NCBI GenBank assembly: GCA_032191485.1
Contig: JAVDOI010000198.1
Coordinates: forward strand, 62,001 to 126,000
Source of the DNA: Leptoclinus maculatus
Taxonomy: Eukaryota; Chordata; Actinopteri; Perciformes; Stichaeidae
DNA length: 64,000 nt
Direction: 5' to 3'
Positions 21,601 to 33,549 of this stretch are shown here, in pieces (position 1 is the stretch's first letter; each line of letters begins with the position of its first letter). The position numbers and the translations under genes were made by a program. Below the pieces are notes generated by a model. That model was not told the origin of the DNA. It saw nothing but the letters and a program-made list of their open reading frames with translations, and searched no databases.

Positions 21601-23443
21601 CCATCTGCTCCTCTCCCCTTGGACTGGAGGATGGGAGGATTCGATACGGTCAGCTGACGTCGTCCTCGCACCGCGAGAACAACCCTGCTGATGCTGGACG
21701 ACTAAACATCGTCCCTAACGTGTGAGCGATCTAACCTTTGATTGGTAGTCGTCCCTTAAGTGTACACTAGCAGGAACATTCCACGTGTTTTTTTGCATGC
21801 ACTTAAAAGTCTAAAATATAAAGCATTCAGAAAAAAACAACAAACCACATCATCCTCTGTGCAGTCAGGTTATGGAGCCTGGATGGAGCCCCTTACCTGC
21901 AGATCCCCAGCCCTTTTTCCAGGTGGACTTCCTGGAGCCCACATGGGTATCAGGGGTGGTGACCCAGGTCAGTGAACGCATGTGGGGCTACCTCACTAAA
22001 TACCGCCTGGCCTTCGCCCTGCACAGCAGCCTCTTCACAGACTATACTGAGGATGGGAACCCTGGAGGCCCAGCTAAGGTATTTGTACTAATGTGGACAT
22101 TTAGTGTCTTATTTAACATCAAATGTTTTCTGTATTTACATATGAATGTGTTCATACATGGGGAGAAAAAGACAAATCTGATGCATTCTTCTAGACATTA
22201 GATGTGCTCATGTGGAATTGCCCTGTCGGTTGTGTGAAGGTGTTTGAGGTGCGCATGGCGGGCAGGAACCCAGTGACCCGCTGGCTCGGTCGGCTGGTCA
22301 GAGCTCGCTACCTGCGCGTCATCTCTGTGGAGTTCAGACCCACCTTCTACCTGCGTGTGGAGATCCTCGGCTGCAGAGGAGGTCAGGAATCATAATCCTC
22401 AGGACCTAATTCCTCTTGTGTACTAGCTCATCTTTGCTTTACAGATCTAGTGAGTCGTCTTCACAACAGTGTTATTAATGAAGCAACCTTTCCTCCTGCT
22501 CTCCCAGATGAGCTGGTGACCCCCAGCAGCGTGACCACGTCTCCCTCTGGTGGTGGGACAGTGACCGTACCGCGCTGTGAGCCAGGCCTGTTTGCATGCC
22601 TGCACAGTGGAGAGTGCGTCCCCGTCTCTGTGCTTTGTGACGGTCGAGCGGACTGCAAGGACCACTCTGACGAGATCAACTGTGGTGAGGCCTGAGCCAT
22701 AGTCGGTCATGTACATATTTGTTTCTCTTCTTTTGTGTCCTTTTAGTCTCCTTACATGATTAAATGATTCAAAACAATTTACATTTGACAATTGGGTGAA
22801 GATATCTACAGCACCTTCCTGGTCTTCCTTGTGTTCCATCTTCTTTTATCCGTGTCTGTCTTTATTTATGTCCCTGGCGCCCCAGGCCTCTACACCACCA
22901 GGTCCCAAGGTGGCCTTCCTGGCGTTGCTACCCCAGGGGTCACAGGTCAAACTGGACTCCAGAAGACGACAACCTCAAGTACAGGTCAAATGTGCTGTTG
23001 ATCAAATCTACTTTCTGCTCATTGTTGTTGGCTTTTTACCAAAGTCCCCCCCCCCCCCCCCCCCCCCCTTTTGTGTGTGTCTGTTTGCAAGTCACAGTTA
23101 ATGATTTCAAACATCCATCTACCCAGGGGTCACCACAGGTCAACCTGGGCTGCATCTCACCACAACCCGACATTCTGGAAAACCTGGGTTGCAAACCACA
23201 AAAGGCGAGACAGCCTTGCTGGTTCTCCTACAACACTTTATACAAAATAAACATATGCTGTAACCACTGTTTCATTTTCATTCACAGCCCTGTGGGCCGC
23301 TACAACTCCGTACAATGGCGGCCTACCCAGAGTGCTTTGCGTGGAGGGCCAGTTTGCGTGCCGGTCTTTTGGCTGTATTGACTCGGCACAGGTGTGTGAC
23401 GGCAGACGGGACTGTTTGGACGGGTCAGATGAGGAAGGCTGTG
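21601..23443 (+). pseudogene. sspo: sspo fragment: discoidin domain and two LDL-receptor class A domains
   Basis: Exons at 21601-21721, 21865-22078 and 22240-22381 build a full discoidin domain; the third has VTRWLGRLVRARYLRVISVE and LRVEILGC. Exon 22508-22684 is an LDLa module (CLHSGECVPVSVLCDGRADC, then DEINC). Exons near 22886-22984 and 23127-23200 look like Gly/Pro/Thr-rich linkers. Exon 23288-23443 is a second LDLa module (FACRSFGCIDSAQVCDGRRD, then DGSDEEGC). The order discoidin then LDLa matches SCO-spondin, the main glycoprotein of the Reissner fibre. The upstream three quarters of sspo is absent; wdfy3 DNA lies there instead. The individual exons look undamaged, but the gene is cut off at both ends in this window. 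Confidence 0.85.
23047..23069. repeat. poly-C tract
   Basis: An unbroken run of about 23 Cs in an sspo intron. Runs of this length are hard to sequence, so the local length is uncertain. Confidence 0.9.
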
Positions 23444-23504
23444 GTATGCATCGACCACCTGTCAGGGGGCAGACTCTGGTGGTGATTTCCTTCCTGTCCC
23501 TCAG

Positions 23505-26500
23505 CACTGCGAGTGGCAATGTGAGCCCGGGTGCTACTGTACAGGGGGGAAGGTCCTGTCTGCTAACGGGACAGCCTGTGTAGAGAGAGAAGACTGTCCC
23601 TGCATGGACCTCAGCACCGGACACAGGCTGCAACCAGGGGAGACCACCGGAGCCCCGGATGGATGTAACAACTGGTCAGAATAATGGAGACATGCTACAC
23701 ATGCATGTTCACCACAGTTATATTTAACAGAGAAACAGCCAGAAAGAAGGGACAGAAGCATAATGATGTTGTTGTTCCTCTTTGTTTCAGCACCTGTGAG
23801 GGTGGGAGGCTCAACTGCACCAGATACCCCTGTCCAGGTGAGTAGGACTAGCTGTAAGTCGTGTGTGTTAAACAACACTTAAAACTGACTGAAGGTCAAA
23901 CTCACCAACACAAGAACACAATACAAATAAGAACTTGTTTTTATTTCTGACTTTATGATAAAAAGAATATCTGTGTATGAAAATAAAGTCTGGGTTTGGG
24001 AAGGCCATAGATGTATGTTGTGTGTGTGTGTTTCCAGTGTCGGGCGGCTGGTGTGACTGGTCAGAGTGGACTCCGTGCTCCAGGACCTGTGGGGCAGAGT
24101 CGGTGTCCCGCTACAGGAGCTGTGGCTGTCCTCAGCCCAAGGCCGGAGGAGTGGCCTGCCCCGGAGAACAGGAAACGCACAATGGGGTCGGAGTTCAAAT
24201 CCAGAGACAACCCTGCCCTGTCATCACCTTCTGTCCAGGTATCACTGGCTCCTCAGCTAATGAAGATGGAGGAATTCACATTTGATGTCGATTCTTTATA
24301 TCTACATGTCTCTGTCTTTTTATCATCTTCTGATGTCCTCTACAGGTAGACGGATATAACAATACGTACTGTCACACAACCTTAGTCTGTGTCTCTCTGT
24401 GTTTCCTTTCCTCTCTCTCCTCTAGTCCACGGTTCGTGGAGTCCGTGGTCACCGTGGTCGGAGTGCGACGGGTGCGCCGGGTCGTCCGCCCGCACCAGGC
24501 AATGCAACAGTCCTCCCGCCAGGTTCGGCGGGCTGCCCTGTTTCGGAGAGGGCAGGCAGAGCCGCGGCTGCCATGACAACATCACCGTCTGCTCAGGTCA
24601 GCAGCATTAGGGATGTCAATGAATTGTGTATTCATTTTATTTTGAAAAGCACTCGTGTTTAAAGGGAGGTTGCTGGATACAAATGGAACGCAAGAGAGGC
24701 CTTACAAGAAACAAGGTGTCACCCTCAGCACTGTCTTCTCCTTGAGTTGAATCAATAAATCTGTTTATATCTGTGGAAACATACTGGACCATAACACTTC
24801 CCTCCATGTGTTGATTCTCTTCAAACCGTTCTGCAGACTGTGGTGGAGGCCAGGAAGAATGGCCTTGTGGGAAGCCCTGTCCGCGCTCCTGTTCTGATCT
24901 GCATGGTGACACAGAGTGCGTGGACTCCCCTGGGTGCAGACGGACCTGCGGTTGTCCGGGTGACATGGTTCTGCAGGATGGAGTGTGTGTGGCCCGGGAG
25001 GAGTGTCGCTGCAAATACCACAACAGCTCTGCTACTGGTTAGATCCGTCTGTGTGTTTACGTTGTTCTGGTAAACTGTGTTGGACGAAGCAGAGATTGGT
25101 CTAATCGCTAGATGTTTGTCTCTGATACAGTAATGACATTCAGCGGTCTAGATTCCAGTAATGCATCATGGGTATGGCCCGGTGGATCTGATTGGCAGTT
25201 TGCAAATCCAGGAGACGGCATCATCAGTGACTGCAGAAACTGGTACAGTACAACCGAATAGCTCTGTAACATTAAATCTGTCTATATAGTGCATCATTTA
25301 TTTTAGGTGTCTTCATCTCTCTCACTTTATCTCAGTTCCTGCGAGGCCGGGGTCCTGCAGTGTCAGTCGGTCCCTGGTTGCTATGTTGACGGTGGCTGGA
25401 GCCAATGGGGGTCCTGGACTGAGTGTTCACTCTCTTGCGGAGGAGGAGTCAAGTTCAGGAGACGCCAGTGTGATAACCCGTCCCCCCCAGAGCAGTGGGA
25501 GGGGCTGCCTGGGAGTCGCTGAACAGCAGAAAGACTGCAACATACACCTGTGCACAGGTAGTCATGTCCGGCCAAGGCAGCTGACACCTTGAGTTGTTAG
25601 ACTGAGACACAACTTTCAGCTTCACTGACATCTGAAAGAGGAGCTGATTTCATACATCACCCTTTAAAACAGAGTCCTTGGCAACATGTATGCAGTAGTA
25701 TGGACCATAATACTAAATGAGATGTCATTGATAAAGAATCTTGTTATTTTTACGTGTTTTGTGAGTTGTTGTCACGTCTCGGTGTGTTTTTGCTTCCAGA
25801 CTCGGTGGGCCCCTGGCTCCCCTGGTCTCAGTGGTCTGAGTGTTCGGTCAGCTGTGGTGGAGGACAGCAGTCCCGCTCTCGTCTCTGCAGCTCTCCACCC
25901 TGCAGCGGCCTCAGCCGCCAGAGCAAGACCTGCGACACCCAGGTCTGCCTCGGTGAGTCCTGGTTCCCTGTAGATTACAACATCTGTAGCTGTTGCATCA
26001 AAGCTATGACAACTGTAAGATCCAGGGTAACGTGGTAAAAGAAGAAGAAAAAAAAGCTTTTGTGTATCTTCAATCTGCGTCTCGTCATTGTGCAGAAGTG
26101 GGCTGCCCTCCTGGCAGGTTGTACAGGGAGTGTGAACGAGGCGAAGGCTGTCCCTTCAGCTGCGCTCAGGTCAGCGGCAGAGAGGACTGCTACTCCGATG
26201 GCTGCGAGGAAGGCTGCCACTGCCCCCCTCACACCTACCAGCACCACGGTGTCTGCCTGCAGGTGGGTTCCTTCAGCATTCTGACTAATGAGTCATGACT
26301 CGTGCATCTTAACAAACGCTAACATTAAACCTCGCAACACAAAAGGACGAAAAGGTTGATGGTCAGCATACTGATTACTGATTTTAAGTCCAGAGGTACG
26401 GCAACAGAATTACAGTGATGAAATGAATGAACCATAGAAAGTCTTATTTCACATTGAAACATGTTTTTAACATGGCTCTAATGTGTGTGTTTTAGGAGTG

Positions 26501-27658
26501 TCCTTGTCTGGTGGACAAAGAGTTGATGGCCTCTCTGCAGAGTGTTTCTGTCACACCGGTCTCATCTCTGCTCCTCCATAACATCTCTGAGGGAGTGGAG
26601 CTTCAGTATGGAGACACACTGCTCCACCACTGCAGCACCTGGTGAGCAGAACATCTTCCAGTCACGCAGTCCCACATACGGTCCCACACTGCCTACTACA
26701 CACACTCCCCCCCCCACCCTCTCTTCTGTAGCGACTGCGAGCTTGGCAGGTGGAACTGTTCCTTGGAGCATTGCCCGGTCAACGGAGGTCTGTCCCCCTG
26801 GGGCTCCTGGAGCCCCTGCTCGCTGTCCTGCGGAGGTCTGGGACTGAAGACTCGCTCCAAGAGCTGCACACAGCCGGCCCCGGCCCACGGAGGGAGAAAC
26901 TGCCAGGGGCCACGCCAGGAAACCACCTACTGCCAGGCCCCAGACTGCCCAGGTACAGGAGCTAGTTTAGGTAGAGTAGATAGGTACTGTATGTAATGAA
27001 TGTGTATAGAGATGGAGTAACAGAATGGTGTTTGTTACAGCAAACCTCTTGCAGGTGAGGGAGATTGGATGTGCTGTGAGACTAAGTGTCTCTACATTGA
27101 ATGTAATTACAGATATCATTTCATTATAAAGGGCTATTGTGTATCCTTTGTATCCATTATAAATAACAGCTTCTTGTTTGTGCACTATACTGAATGGTGG
27201 AGCTTGTCCTGATAATGAATTGTTGCTTGATGTTGGCAGTGATTGTCGGTCCTACAGAAGAAGCACTTTTACCAGGTAAAGTCTCCCTTCAAACAACGTT
27301 TAATACCAGTTAGAGTCCACTCTGTTGTTCATTTACACTTTTTACTGAATCACTTCTCTTTACTGGTCTTTGTAATGAATTTGTCTGCATGGTACATGGT
27401 ATTGTTATTACGTTGATTTTAGATCCTGTCAGCTGCTTTCTTTTCCTTCACGAGACAAAGAAGTAATAATTGAAATGGCTTGTCTGTCTTTAGATGAGGA
27501 TGCTGGCTTCTCTCCATGGTCATCGTGGAGTCCCTGCACTAAGCCCTGCACAGATGCCCTCAGCCCGGCCACCAAGTCCCGTCAGCGACAGTGTGTCAGA
27601 CCCCCCTGCTCTGGAAGCTCTGACCAGGAGAAGGCCTGTAACCTGCCCCAGTGTCCAG
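23505..27658 (+). pseudogene. sspo: sspo fragment: TIL, VWC-like and TSP1 repeat exons
   Basis: Fourteen exons continue SCO-spondin. 23505-23674 is a TIL-type, Cys-rich exon (CEPGCYCTGGKVL) and 23791-23837 a short VWC-like exon. 24038-24238 (WCDWSEWTPCSRTCG) and 24426-24596 (WSPWSPWSECDGC) are TSP1. 24837-25037 is TIL and 25131-25242 VWC-like. 25336-25557 (WSQWGSWTECSLSCGGG) and 25800-25952 (WLPWSQWSECSVSCGGG) are TSP1. 26096-26262 is TIL and 26496-26641 VWC-like. 26732-26952 (LSPWGSWSPCSLSCGG) is TSP1, 27240-27275 a short linker, and 27494-27658 (FSPWSSWSPCTKPC) TSP1. Splice sites are consensus. Exon 25336-25557 has seven Cs near 25480-25488 where six would keep the TSP1 frame, giving a premature stop. 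No further sspo exons, including the C-terminal cystine knot, occur downstream. Confidence 0.88.
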
Positions 27659-28244
27659 GTCTGACCGCTCACGCTATCTCTCAGGGTCTATGACTGCTGC
27701 CAACGGTCAAACATGAACTTCACAAACCATTAGCTCGCTTACGTTGTGATCCAGTTCTATTTAAGAAAGGAGCTCGACTACTGATACTTCAGGAGCTAAT
27801 AGTAGAGCGTTGTAGTTCCCAGTTGTGGATCGAGGTGTGAACTAAACATTAAACAAGGCGCTGCTCAATAACATGACAACTTTCCAATGGCTTACATCAG
27901 ACAGCAGGATGAATGATTCAGATATTAGGAGCCTGTGTGAGAGAGCACATGATGAAAGTAATGTTCAGCAATCCGCCAGTCAATTCTCTACACAAACAGT
28001 TTCACAACGTCTGTCGGTTGCTATTCGGGGCCGTTTGTGGCTTGGTTTGTCCTTTTCCCCTCAATGCTTATCTCAGAGACCACAGAACCGAGTGTTTCAT
28101 CTACACTCAGCGTGACATCACAAGAGATCAGTACAGCCGGCTGTATTGTTTATTAACTTTGTTTGAGGATAATGTGAAGTTTTATTTGTACATAAGCTCT
28201 GATTCATCATGTCTAACCAGGAAGTTGGCAGCTGAAGTGTTGAC
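27659..28244. other. no recognisable feature
   Basis: Ordinary AT-rich non-coding sequence between the last sspo exon and a retrotransposon LTR. The short open frames here have no similarity I recognise. Confidence 0.6.
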
Positions 28245-28651
28245 TGTAACGGGTAATGTAGGACCCAGGCGCAGTACGACGGACACCAGAGGTAATTTTA
28301 ACTAGAGTTTTATTTCTCACAGGAAGCAGAATCAGATGGCAGGATCTCGTGGTCAGGAACGGAAGGCTGGGTGAATTACCGGGGCAGAGGCAAGGCGGGG
28401 TAGTCCAAAACAGGCAGGGTCGGTAACAGGGAATCAGTCCAAAGGGGTGTGCGGGAAAGTCTTGCATGGAAGCGGAGAACGATCTGGCAGTGAGTGTGTG
28501 TAAGGCTGGGGCTTAAATAGTGGCAGAAGCAGGGTGAGCAGGTGAGAGTAGTGAGCTTGATGAGGTGAGAGTGGCAGCCAGGTGCGCTGAATGAACTGAT
28601 TAGGTGAGTGAGAGGTGGAAAGGACAGAGTAGTAGTGGCAGAGCTGTGACA
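28245..28651 (-). repeat. 3' LTR of the chromodomain gypsy fragment
   Basis: Bounded by TG...CA ends and preceded on the minus strand by a G-rich polypurine tract. The matching 5' LTR is not in the window. Confidence 0.7.
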
Positions 28652-29090
28652 GAACCCCCCCCTCAAGGGACGGCTCCGGAAGTCCCAAAAACCAAAACGT
28701 CTGCCAAGGGCGGGCGGTGGGGGCCCGGAGGAGGGTTAGAACTCCTCCGAGGCCGCCGAGTCAGAGTCCACCGCCGGGTGGGTGGAGGGGTTCCGGTGGC
28801 AGGGTTCCTTGGCCCTAGAGGACGGACCCTCATAGTCCGCACCGGGAACCTGCTGGGTGTTTCTGGCAGTCGTCTTGGTCCTCGACGGTTGTTCTGGGTG
28901 CTGCTGATGAAACCTTGCGATGAGTCGGGGGTCGCAGATGTTCCGAGTCGGCACCCATTGCCTCTCCTCCGGACCATATCCTTCCCAGTCGACCAGGTAT
29001 TGAAGCCCTCGCCCCCAGCGGCGGGAACGCAACAGACGATGAATGGTGTAGACCGGACCTCCTCCTTGACCGCCTTTTATCTCACCCCGT
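28245..29090 (-). mobile_element. 3' end of a chromodomain gypsy retrotransposon
   Basis: On the minus strand, the C-terminus of an integrase lies at about 28736-29090. It carries a chromodomain (SRRWGRGLQYLVDWEGYGPE, then RQWVPTRNI). A Pro/Ser-rich tail follows, then a purine tract (GAGGGGGGGGTTC at about 28652-28664), then a 407-bp LTR (28245-28651) starting TGTCACAGCTCTGCC and ending CCCGTTACA. The frame has a stop upstream at about 29093, beyond which nothing of the element is seen. This is the normal chromovirus order with a chromodomain at the integrase end, distinct from the Gmr1-type element. Everything upstream is lost. Confidence 0.8.
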
Positions 29091-29972
29091 AGCTAAATAG
29101 TTAGGATTTCGGAATGAATTGTCTTTTTGAAAGTCTTTTACGGCTAATGCCCTAGGCGCTCTCAATTGGATGTAACCCTAACACCCGGTATGTAATAGTT
29201 ATGTACATCGTCTATACTTTACTATTGCCTATTGTGAACATTCTCACCATTTATGACTAACACTGCAATGTCTTCACCCATGGAACTTACCTTAAGCTCC
29301 AAATGGTAGCTTCTGTCGTCACGTCTGGATCGCACGGTTAGTGGACAGGGAAGAGGGTTAAATTGTTTTAAAGGACCCGAATACTTGTTTGGTTTCAGTC
29401 ACTTACTAAATGTAAGGCTGTGTTTTTATTTCAGGTTTTCACACAAGATTCACATACAACAATTTCAATTCAATGAAACAGTTACAGTGGCTATCAGAAC
29501 TATTCTATCATTCCTCTTTATCAGTCTTCACTGAGTTTGTAATGAGGCACTCTCCAGTCACTTGCTGGCTTTTCTCCCCCCCTTCTCTCAACTTTCTGCT
29601 CTGTTCTGCTGTTTTTATTCTACTCTCAGGCTGGAACCTCCTTCAGGCTCACGAGTCACTCATACAGAGTCCTCCTTCTTCTTGGGCTGGGTCAGAATGT
29701 AACTGGTTTGATCCTGTTAAAACCAGAAGCACTGTATAAGGCTCGAGTGACTAGGTTACACATAGTGTCTAACTCTAAACAGTTTATATGTTAAAACAAG
29801 TTATAATATGATGGTTATAAAAAGTGTAAACACGCTATAGGTTGTGCTGGTTATACTTTGAAATAAAAAGGGTTATAGTTTATACTAGCTATACTTTTAT
29901 GCTTTCATACTTTTCTACGATCTTTCTACAGAACGCACCGTGTACATTGGAAGGGGATTTAAAGATCAACTC

Positions 29973-29975
<3 letters not shown>
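29091..29975. other. no recognisable feature
   Basis: AT-rich DNA with scattered short frames and no homology I can name. It lies between the gypsy remnant and a (TG)n tract. Confidence 0.55.

Positions 29976-29977
<2 letters not shown>

Positions 29978-30021
<44 letters not shown>
29978..30021. repeat. (TG)n microsatellite
   Basis: About 22 uninterrupted TG units. It sits just downstream, on the minus strand, of the chrna1 last exon. Confidence 0.95.
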
Positions 30022-30024
<3 letters not shown>

Positions 30025-30078
30025 AACACTGACGTCTGTCCTGACAACACACCTAACCCCCTCGTGGGTCGGGGTCCT

Positions 30079-30207
30079 CTACAGCGTGGTGAGCTCCATG
30101 AGTCTCCCGGCGAAGACGGCGAGCGTCCCGATGATGCACACGGCCATGAACACACAGAGCAGGATGTGGTCCAGAACCATGGCCACGAACTTCCACTCCT
30201 CTGCTGC
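30079..30207 (-). pseudogene. chrna1: chrna1 last coding exon (orphan)
   Basis: A 129-base minus-strand exon with a consensus acceptor (CTCGTCTCAG before 30207). It encodes AAEEWKFVAMVLDH, ILLCVFMAVCIIGTLAVF and AGRLMEL, then stops at 30079-30081. This is the fourth transmembrane segment and C-terminus of the muscle nicotinic acetylcholine receptor alpha-1 subunit, a Cys-loop cation channel of the neuromuscular junction. The sequence is intact and in frame. No other chrna1 exon is seen in the ~34 kb upstream on the minus strand, which is filled by other gene pieces and transposons. I therefore treat it as an isolated fragment; a very long intron is the alternative. Confidence 0.75.
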
Positions 30208-30474
30208 CTGAGACGAGACGAGGAAGGAAGAGAGAGAGACAGAGAGAGTCGTGTTTGAAGTGCTCTGACTAGGAGTGAACGTTATTTGGGTATTTAGTAA
30301 ACGGTATGTGGTACTGATGTCATTTTACATCAGTTGTATGATGGGTTTGGCTGCTTTATGTGTTTAAAGTTTGCTTTACACACATGAGACTTGTTGTGTT
30401 TCTGGTCTCCATTTGTTGGTCTGGTTACCAAGGTACATGAAAAAAATCTTATAATTAATTACATTTGAATTAAA

Positions 30475-30960
30475 TTTAATGGAAATGTAAAGGAATATTT
30501 TGACATTTGGGAAAATTAGCTTTTTGGCAGAGAGACGAGACGATTGATACGAGTCTCTGTGTCTGTACAGTGAATGTGAGGCTGGAGACAGCAGCCGGTT
30601 AGCTTAGCTTAGCACAAAGACTGAAAACGGAGGTAAACAGCTAGCCTGGCTCCGCCCAAAGGCTCTCTTATTGACACGTTATGTCTTGTTTGTTTAATCC
30701 GAACAAGACATAACGTGTTAATATCTGAGAATTCCAGATGAGAACGGTTAGCATACAGCCCTCAAATTGAAGAGTTACTGATTGCAATTTATTTCTGAAT
30801 ATTTGCAAGCATTTATCTATGATCAGTACTTGTTGATAAAATATTAAGAAACTGGTCTGGTTATGCAAGAAACGATGTCATATCCTCTATTGCATATTTA
30901 GGCCTGTAATTTCTCATACATCCTCACTCCTCTGACGCATGCTTACTCATAATCTCCTTG
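30475..30960. repeat. teleost dispersed repeat with short hairpin
   Basis: Sequence of the kind GTTAGCTTAGCTTAGCAC ... AACAGCTAGCCTGGCTCCGC recurs widely in fish genomes as a dispersed non-coding repeat. Inside it, 30672-30691 and 30701-30720 are inverted copies (ACACGTTATGTCTTGTT / AACAAGACATAACGTGT) around a nine-base loop. The class of the repeat is uncertain. Confidence 0.45.
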
Positions 30961-31425
30961 CTGTCATTGTTTTTTTTAGTGCTGTCAATCGTGGTATCAG
31001 CTGGTCACATGTGATAGCACAGCGACACACCTACGTTGTTAGACATCATCCTGTCTGCTGTTAAACGAGACTCTCTCAGACTTTAGTACGTTCATGTCAA
31101 ACGATCTATTATGATGAAAAGTATTTACTTTCTCTTGATTTACTTACTGTAGTATACTTTGTACTACAAGTGGACTATCGCATCACCTTTGTTCATGTAA
31201 ACGCACCTCGTAGTTTTGTTGTAATATGACCCGGCAAATTAACATAATGCTAAAGTTACATCCTTTGCATGTTTGTAGGAATCTGAACTGAGCTGTAGGA
31301 TCTTGTTTCATTTAGCTAGCGATGGCTGCTGCCTGTCTGTTGTCCTGTGAGCACGCTTTGATCAGACAGAAATAGATGGGAGGGAAGGCGGGACAGAGCA
31401 GCCACTTGGAGCTGTCAATCATTGC

Positions 31426-33544
31426 CCACTTTGTGTCACTGTTGGGGTTGATGTACAAGGAAGCTACTTGTCTGGTAAAGGTGGGGGGTGCACTGAGCTG
31501 TCCAGTTCAGGTCCAGAGAGGCATCAGACAGGGATGTCCTATCTCTGGACAGCTATATTCAATTGCCATTGAGCCTCTTCTGAACAGGTTGAGATCCCGT
31601 CTATCAGGACTAATGTTACCTGGGCTGCCTCAGCGGCCCTCGCTGGTGGTGTCAGCATATGCTGATGATATTTATGTGTTCGTTAAAGACCAGAGGGATG
31701 TCCAGTTCCTAGGTAACAGTTTAGTTTTGTTTGAGAGGGCATCTTCAGCAAAGGTGAACTGGGAAAAAAGTGAAGCTTTGCAGGTTGGGCAGTGGGCAGA
31801 CAAAGAAACACCAAAGCTACCAGGAAGCATCAGATGGGGAAGGCAGGGCTTGAAGGTTTTGGGTGTTTTTTTGGGAACAGAGGAGTTTCAAAGACAGAAC
31901 TGGGAGGGTGCTATGGAGAGAGTGCGTACCAGGCTGTCTAAATGGAAATGGCTGCTACCTCAGCTCTCTTACAGGGGGAGGGTCCTAATTGTCAACAACT
32001 TGGTTGCCTCGACCCTTTGGCACAGACTGGTAGTCCTACCTCCACCACAGGGCCTGATTAAAGAAGTCCAGAGGGCAGTTGTGGACTTCTTCTGGTCAGG
32101 GCTTCACTGGCTGAGATCTGCGGTGCTGTACCTGCCGGTACAGGAGGGAGGGCAGGGCCTGGTGGACATCACATCACGCATCACAGCCTTCAGACTACAG
32201 ACAGCTCAGAGACTGCTGTACAGCTTCGGCCTGCCATGGACTGATACTGCCTGTGTGCTGCTGAGGAGGGCTGGACGCTTAGGTTATGATAAACACCTGT
32301 TCCTGCTTCAGCCCCAGTCAGTGGATTTAACTGGTCTGACACCATTCTACCAGTCCGTCCTACAGGCGTGGCAGGTTTTTACAGTCCAGCGGAGAGCTGG
32401 GACGACACCAGGGATGTGGCTCTTTGAGGAGCCGCTGTTTGGAAGCAGCTACATCACATCTCAGGTCCTGACGTCCGTCAGCCTGAGATCCAGACTGAGA
32501 GAGGCCGGCTGTGTGAAGCTGGGTCATCTGATGAAGACCTCCATCCCTCAACTAGCGGAGCTGATCAACATCCGGTCCAGCAGGCTGCTGCTCAGGCTGG
32601 TGGAGGAGGTCTGTGCTTCCCTGCCAGAAGTCCTCAGAGCATTTGTTGGAGACCGTACCATATCTGACCAATGGGACGATGAATGTGAGTATGTCTTTCC
32701 ACCCCTGGCTGTCTGTCCTGCTGTGGGACAGTGGGAGGATGAGGAGGACATCCTGCTGTCTCTGAAGACACCCCAGTTGGGGGATTTTGAGACTCTGGGG
32801 AGGAAAGCGGCGTATCAGGTCAGTGTGAAGGTCTCTAACATGCGCTCTCTGGCAGGAGTGAGGGTGTCGAGGTGGACCGAGTTTTTTGGCAGGGGATCCT
32901 CCCCAAGGGGCTGTTGGCGGTCCCTGTACAAACCCCCTGTAGACAAACGGACAGGAGACCTCCAGTGGAGGATTGTACATGGGGCCATAGCTACAAACAG
33001 GTACCTGGTGCACCTCGATCCTGGCTCAGGGGACAGCTGTCCTTTCTGCTCGCAGACAGAAACCATCCACCATCTGTTCGTTGAGTGCTCCAGACTGGTG
33101 AGACTCTTCAGCCGCCTGCAGGCGTGGTTTCAGGGCTTAGGAGAACACTTTTCTTTCTGTCTTTTTATCTATGGTCCGAACTACTCTGCTAAAAAGAAAT
33201 CTGTCCACACACTAATAAACTTCCTTTCAGGACTGGCCAAACTAGCCGTATGGAAAACGAGGAAAAACCGTGTGAGGGGTGAAGGGTCAGAGGACGTGGT
33301 TTTGATGCTGACGGGGCTGCTGGCTGCTCGGCTCAGGGTGGAGTTTGGTTTCTACAAACTGACAAAGAAAACTGAACTCTTTGTGAACATTTGGGCTCTG
33401 AACGACGTTCTGTGTTCAGTCAGAGAGAATGCTCTGGTTCTGAACTTATGATTTGTGTTTGTTCTTTAGGTTTTGTTTGTTTGTTTTTTTGCATGAATTA
33501 AGTTTGTTTTGACAAACAGTGAAACTGTAAGCGGATTATAATTG

Positions 33545-33549
<5 letters not shown>
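31426..33549 (+). mobile_element. 5'-truncated Tx1-clade LINE, C-terminal half of ORF2
   Basis: An open frame to 33451 encodes the distal part of a non-LTR reverse transcriptase. It shows GIRQGCPISGQLYS, the catalytic SAYADDIYVF near 31655-31685, the thumb (LSYRGRVLIVNNLVAS), the EEGGQGL-like block (VQEGGQGLVDI), and a C-terminal CCHC-type finger (CPFCSQTETIHHLFVEC near 33040-33090). The style of these motifs is that of the L1/Tx1 group. The endonuclease and N-terminal reverse transcriptase are missing, and homology begins near 31426. The remaining frame is open for over 2 kb, so the copy is young. It ends in a short 3' UTR that runs directly into (TC)n. Confidence 0.85.

Larger units (their letters stand above)
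16198..22192. repeat. segmental duplication, copy B
   Basis: Near-identical repeat of 1-5992 in the same orientation. The left edge is TATCACTAAGCATG after a TTTCACTTGTTT tract. The right edge is at GCATTCTTCT, after which copy A reads GGCTGACAGG and copy B AGACATTAGA. With about three substitutions in roughly 6 kb the copies are extremely young, unless they are an assembly artefact such as retained haplotypes. Confidence 0.95.

Noticed and set aside
28604..29092. 162-residue plus-strand frame
   Set aside because: It is antisense to the chromodomain integrase end, which has clear family motifs.
31376..31425. Met at 31376 as the start of the Tx1-type LINE protein
   Set aside because: Homology begins only about 17 residues later and the element is 5'-truncated, so this Met is incidental.
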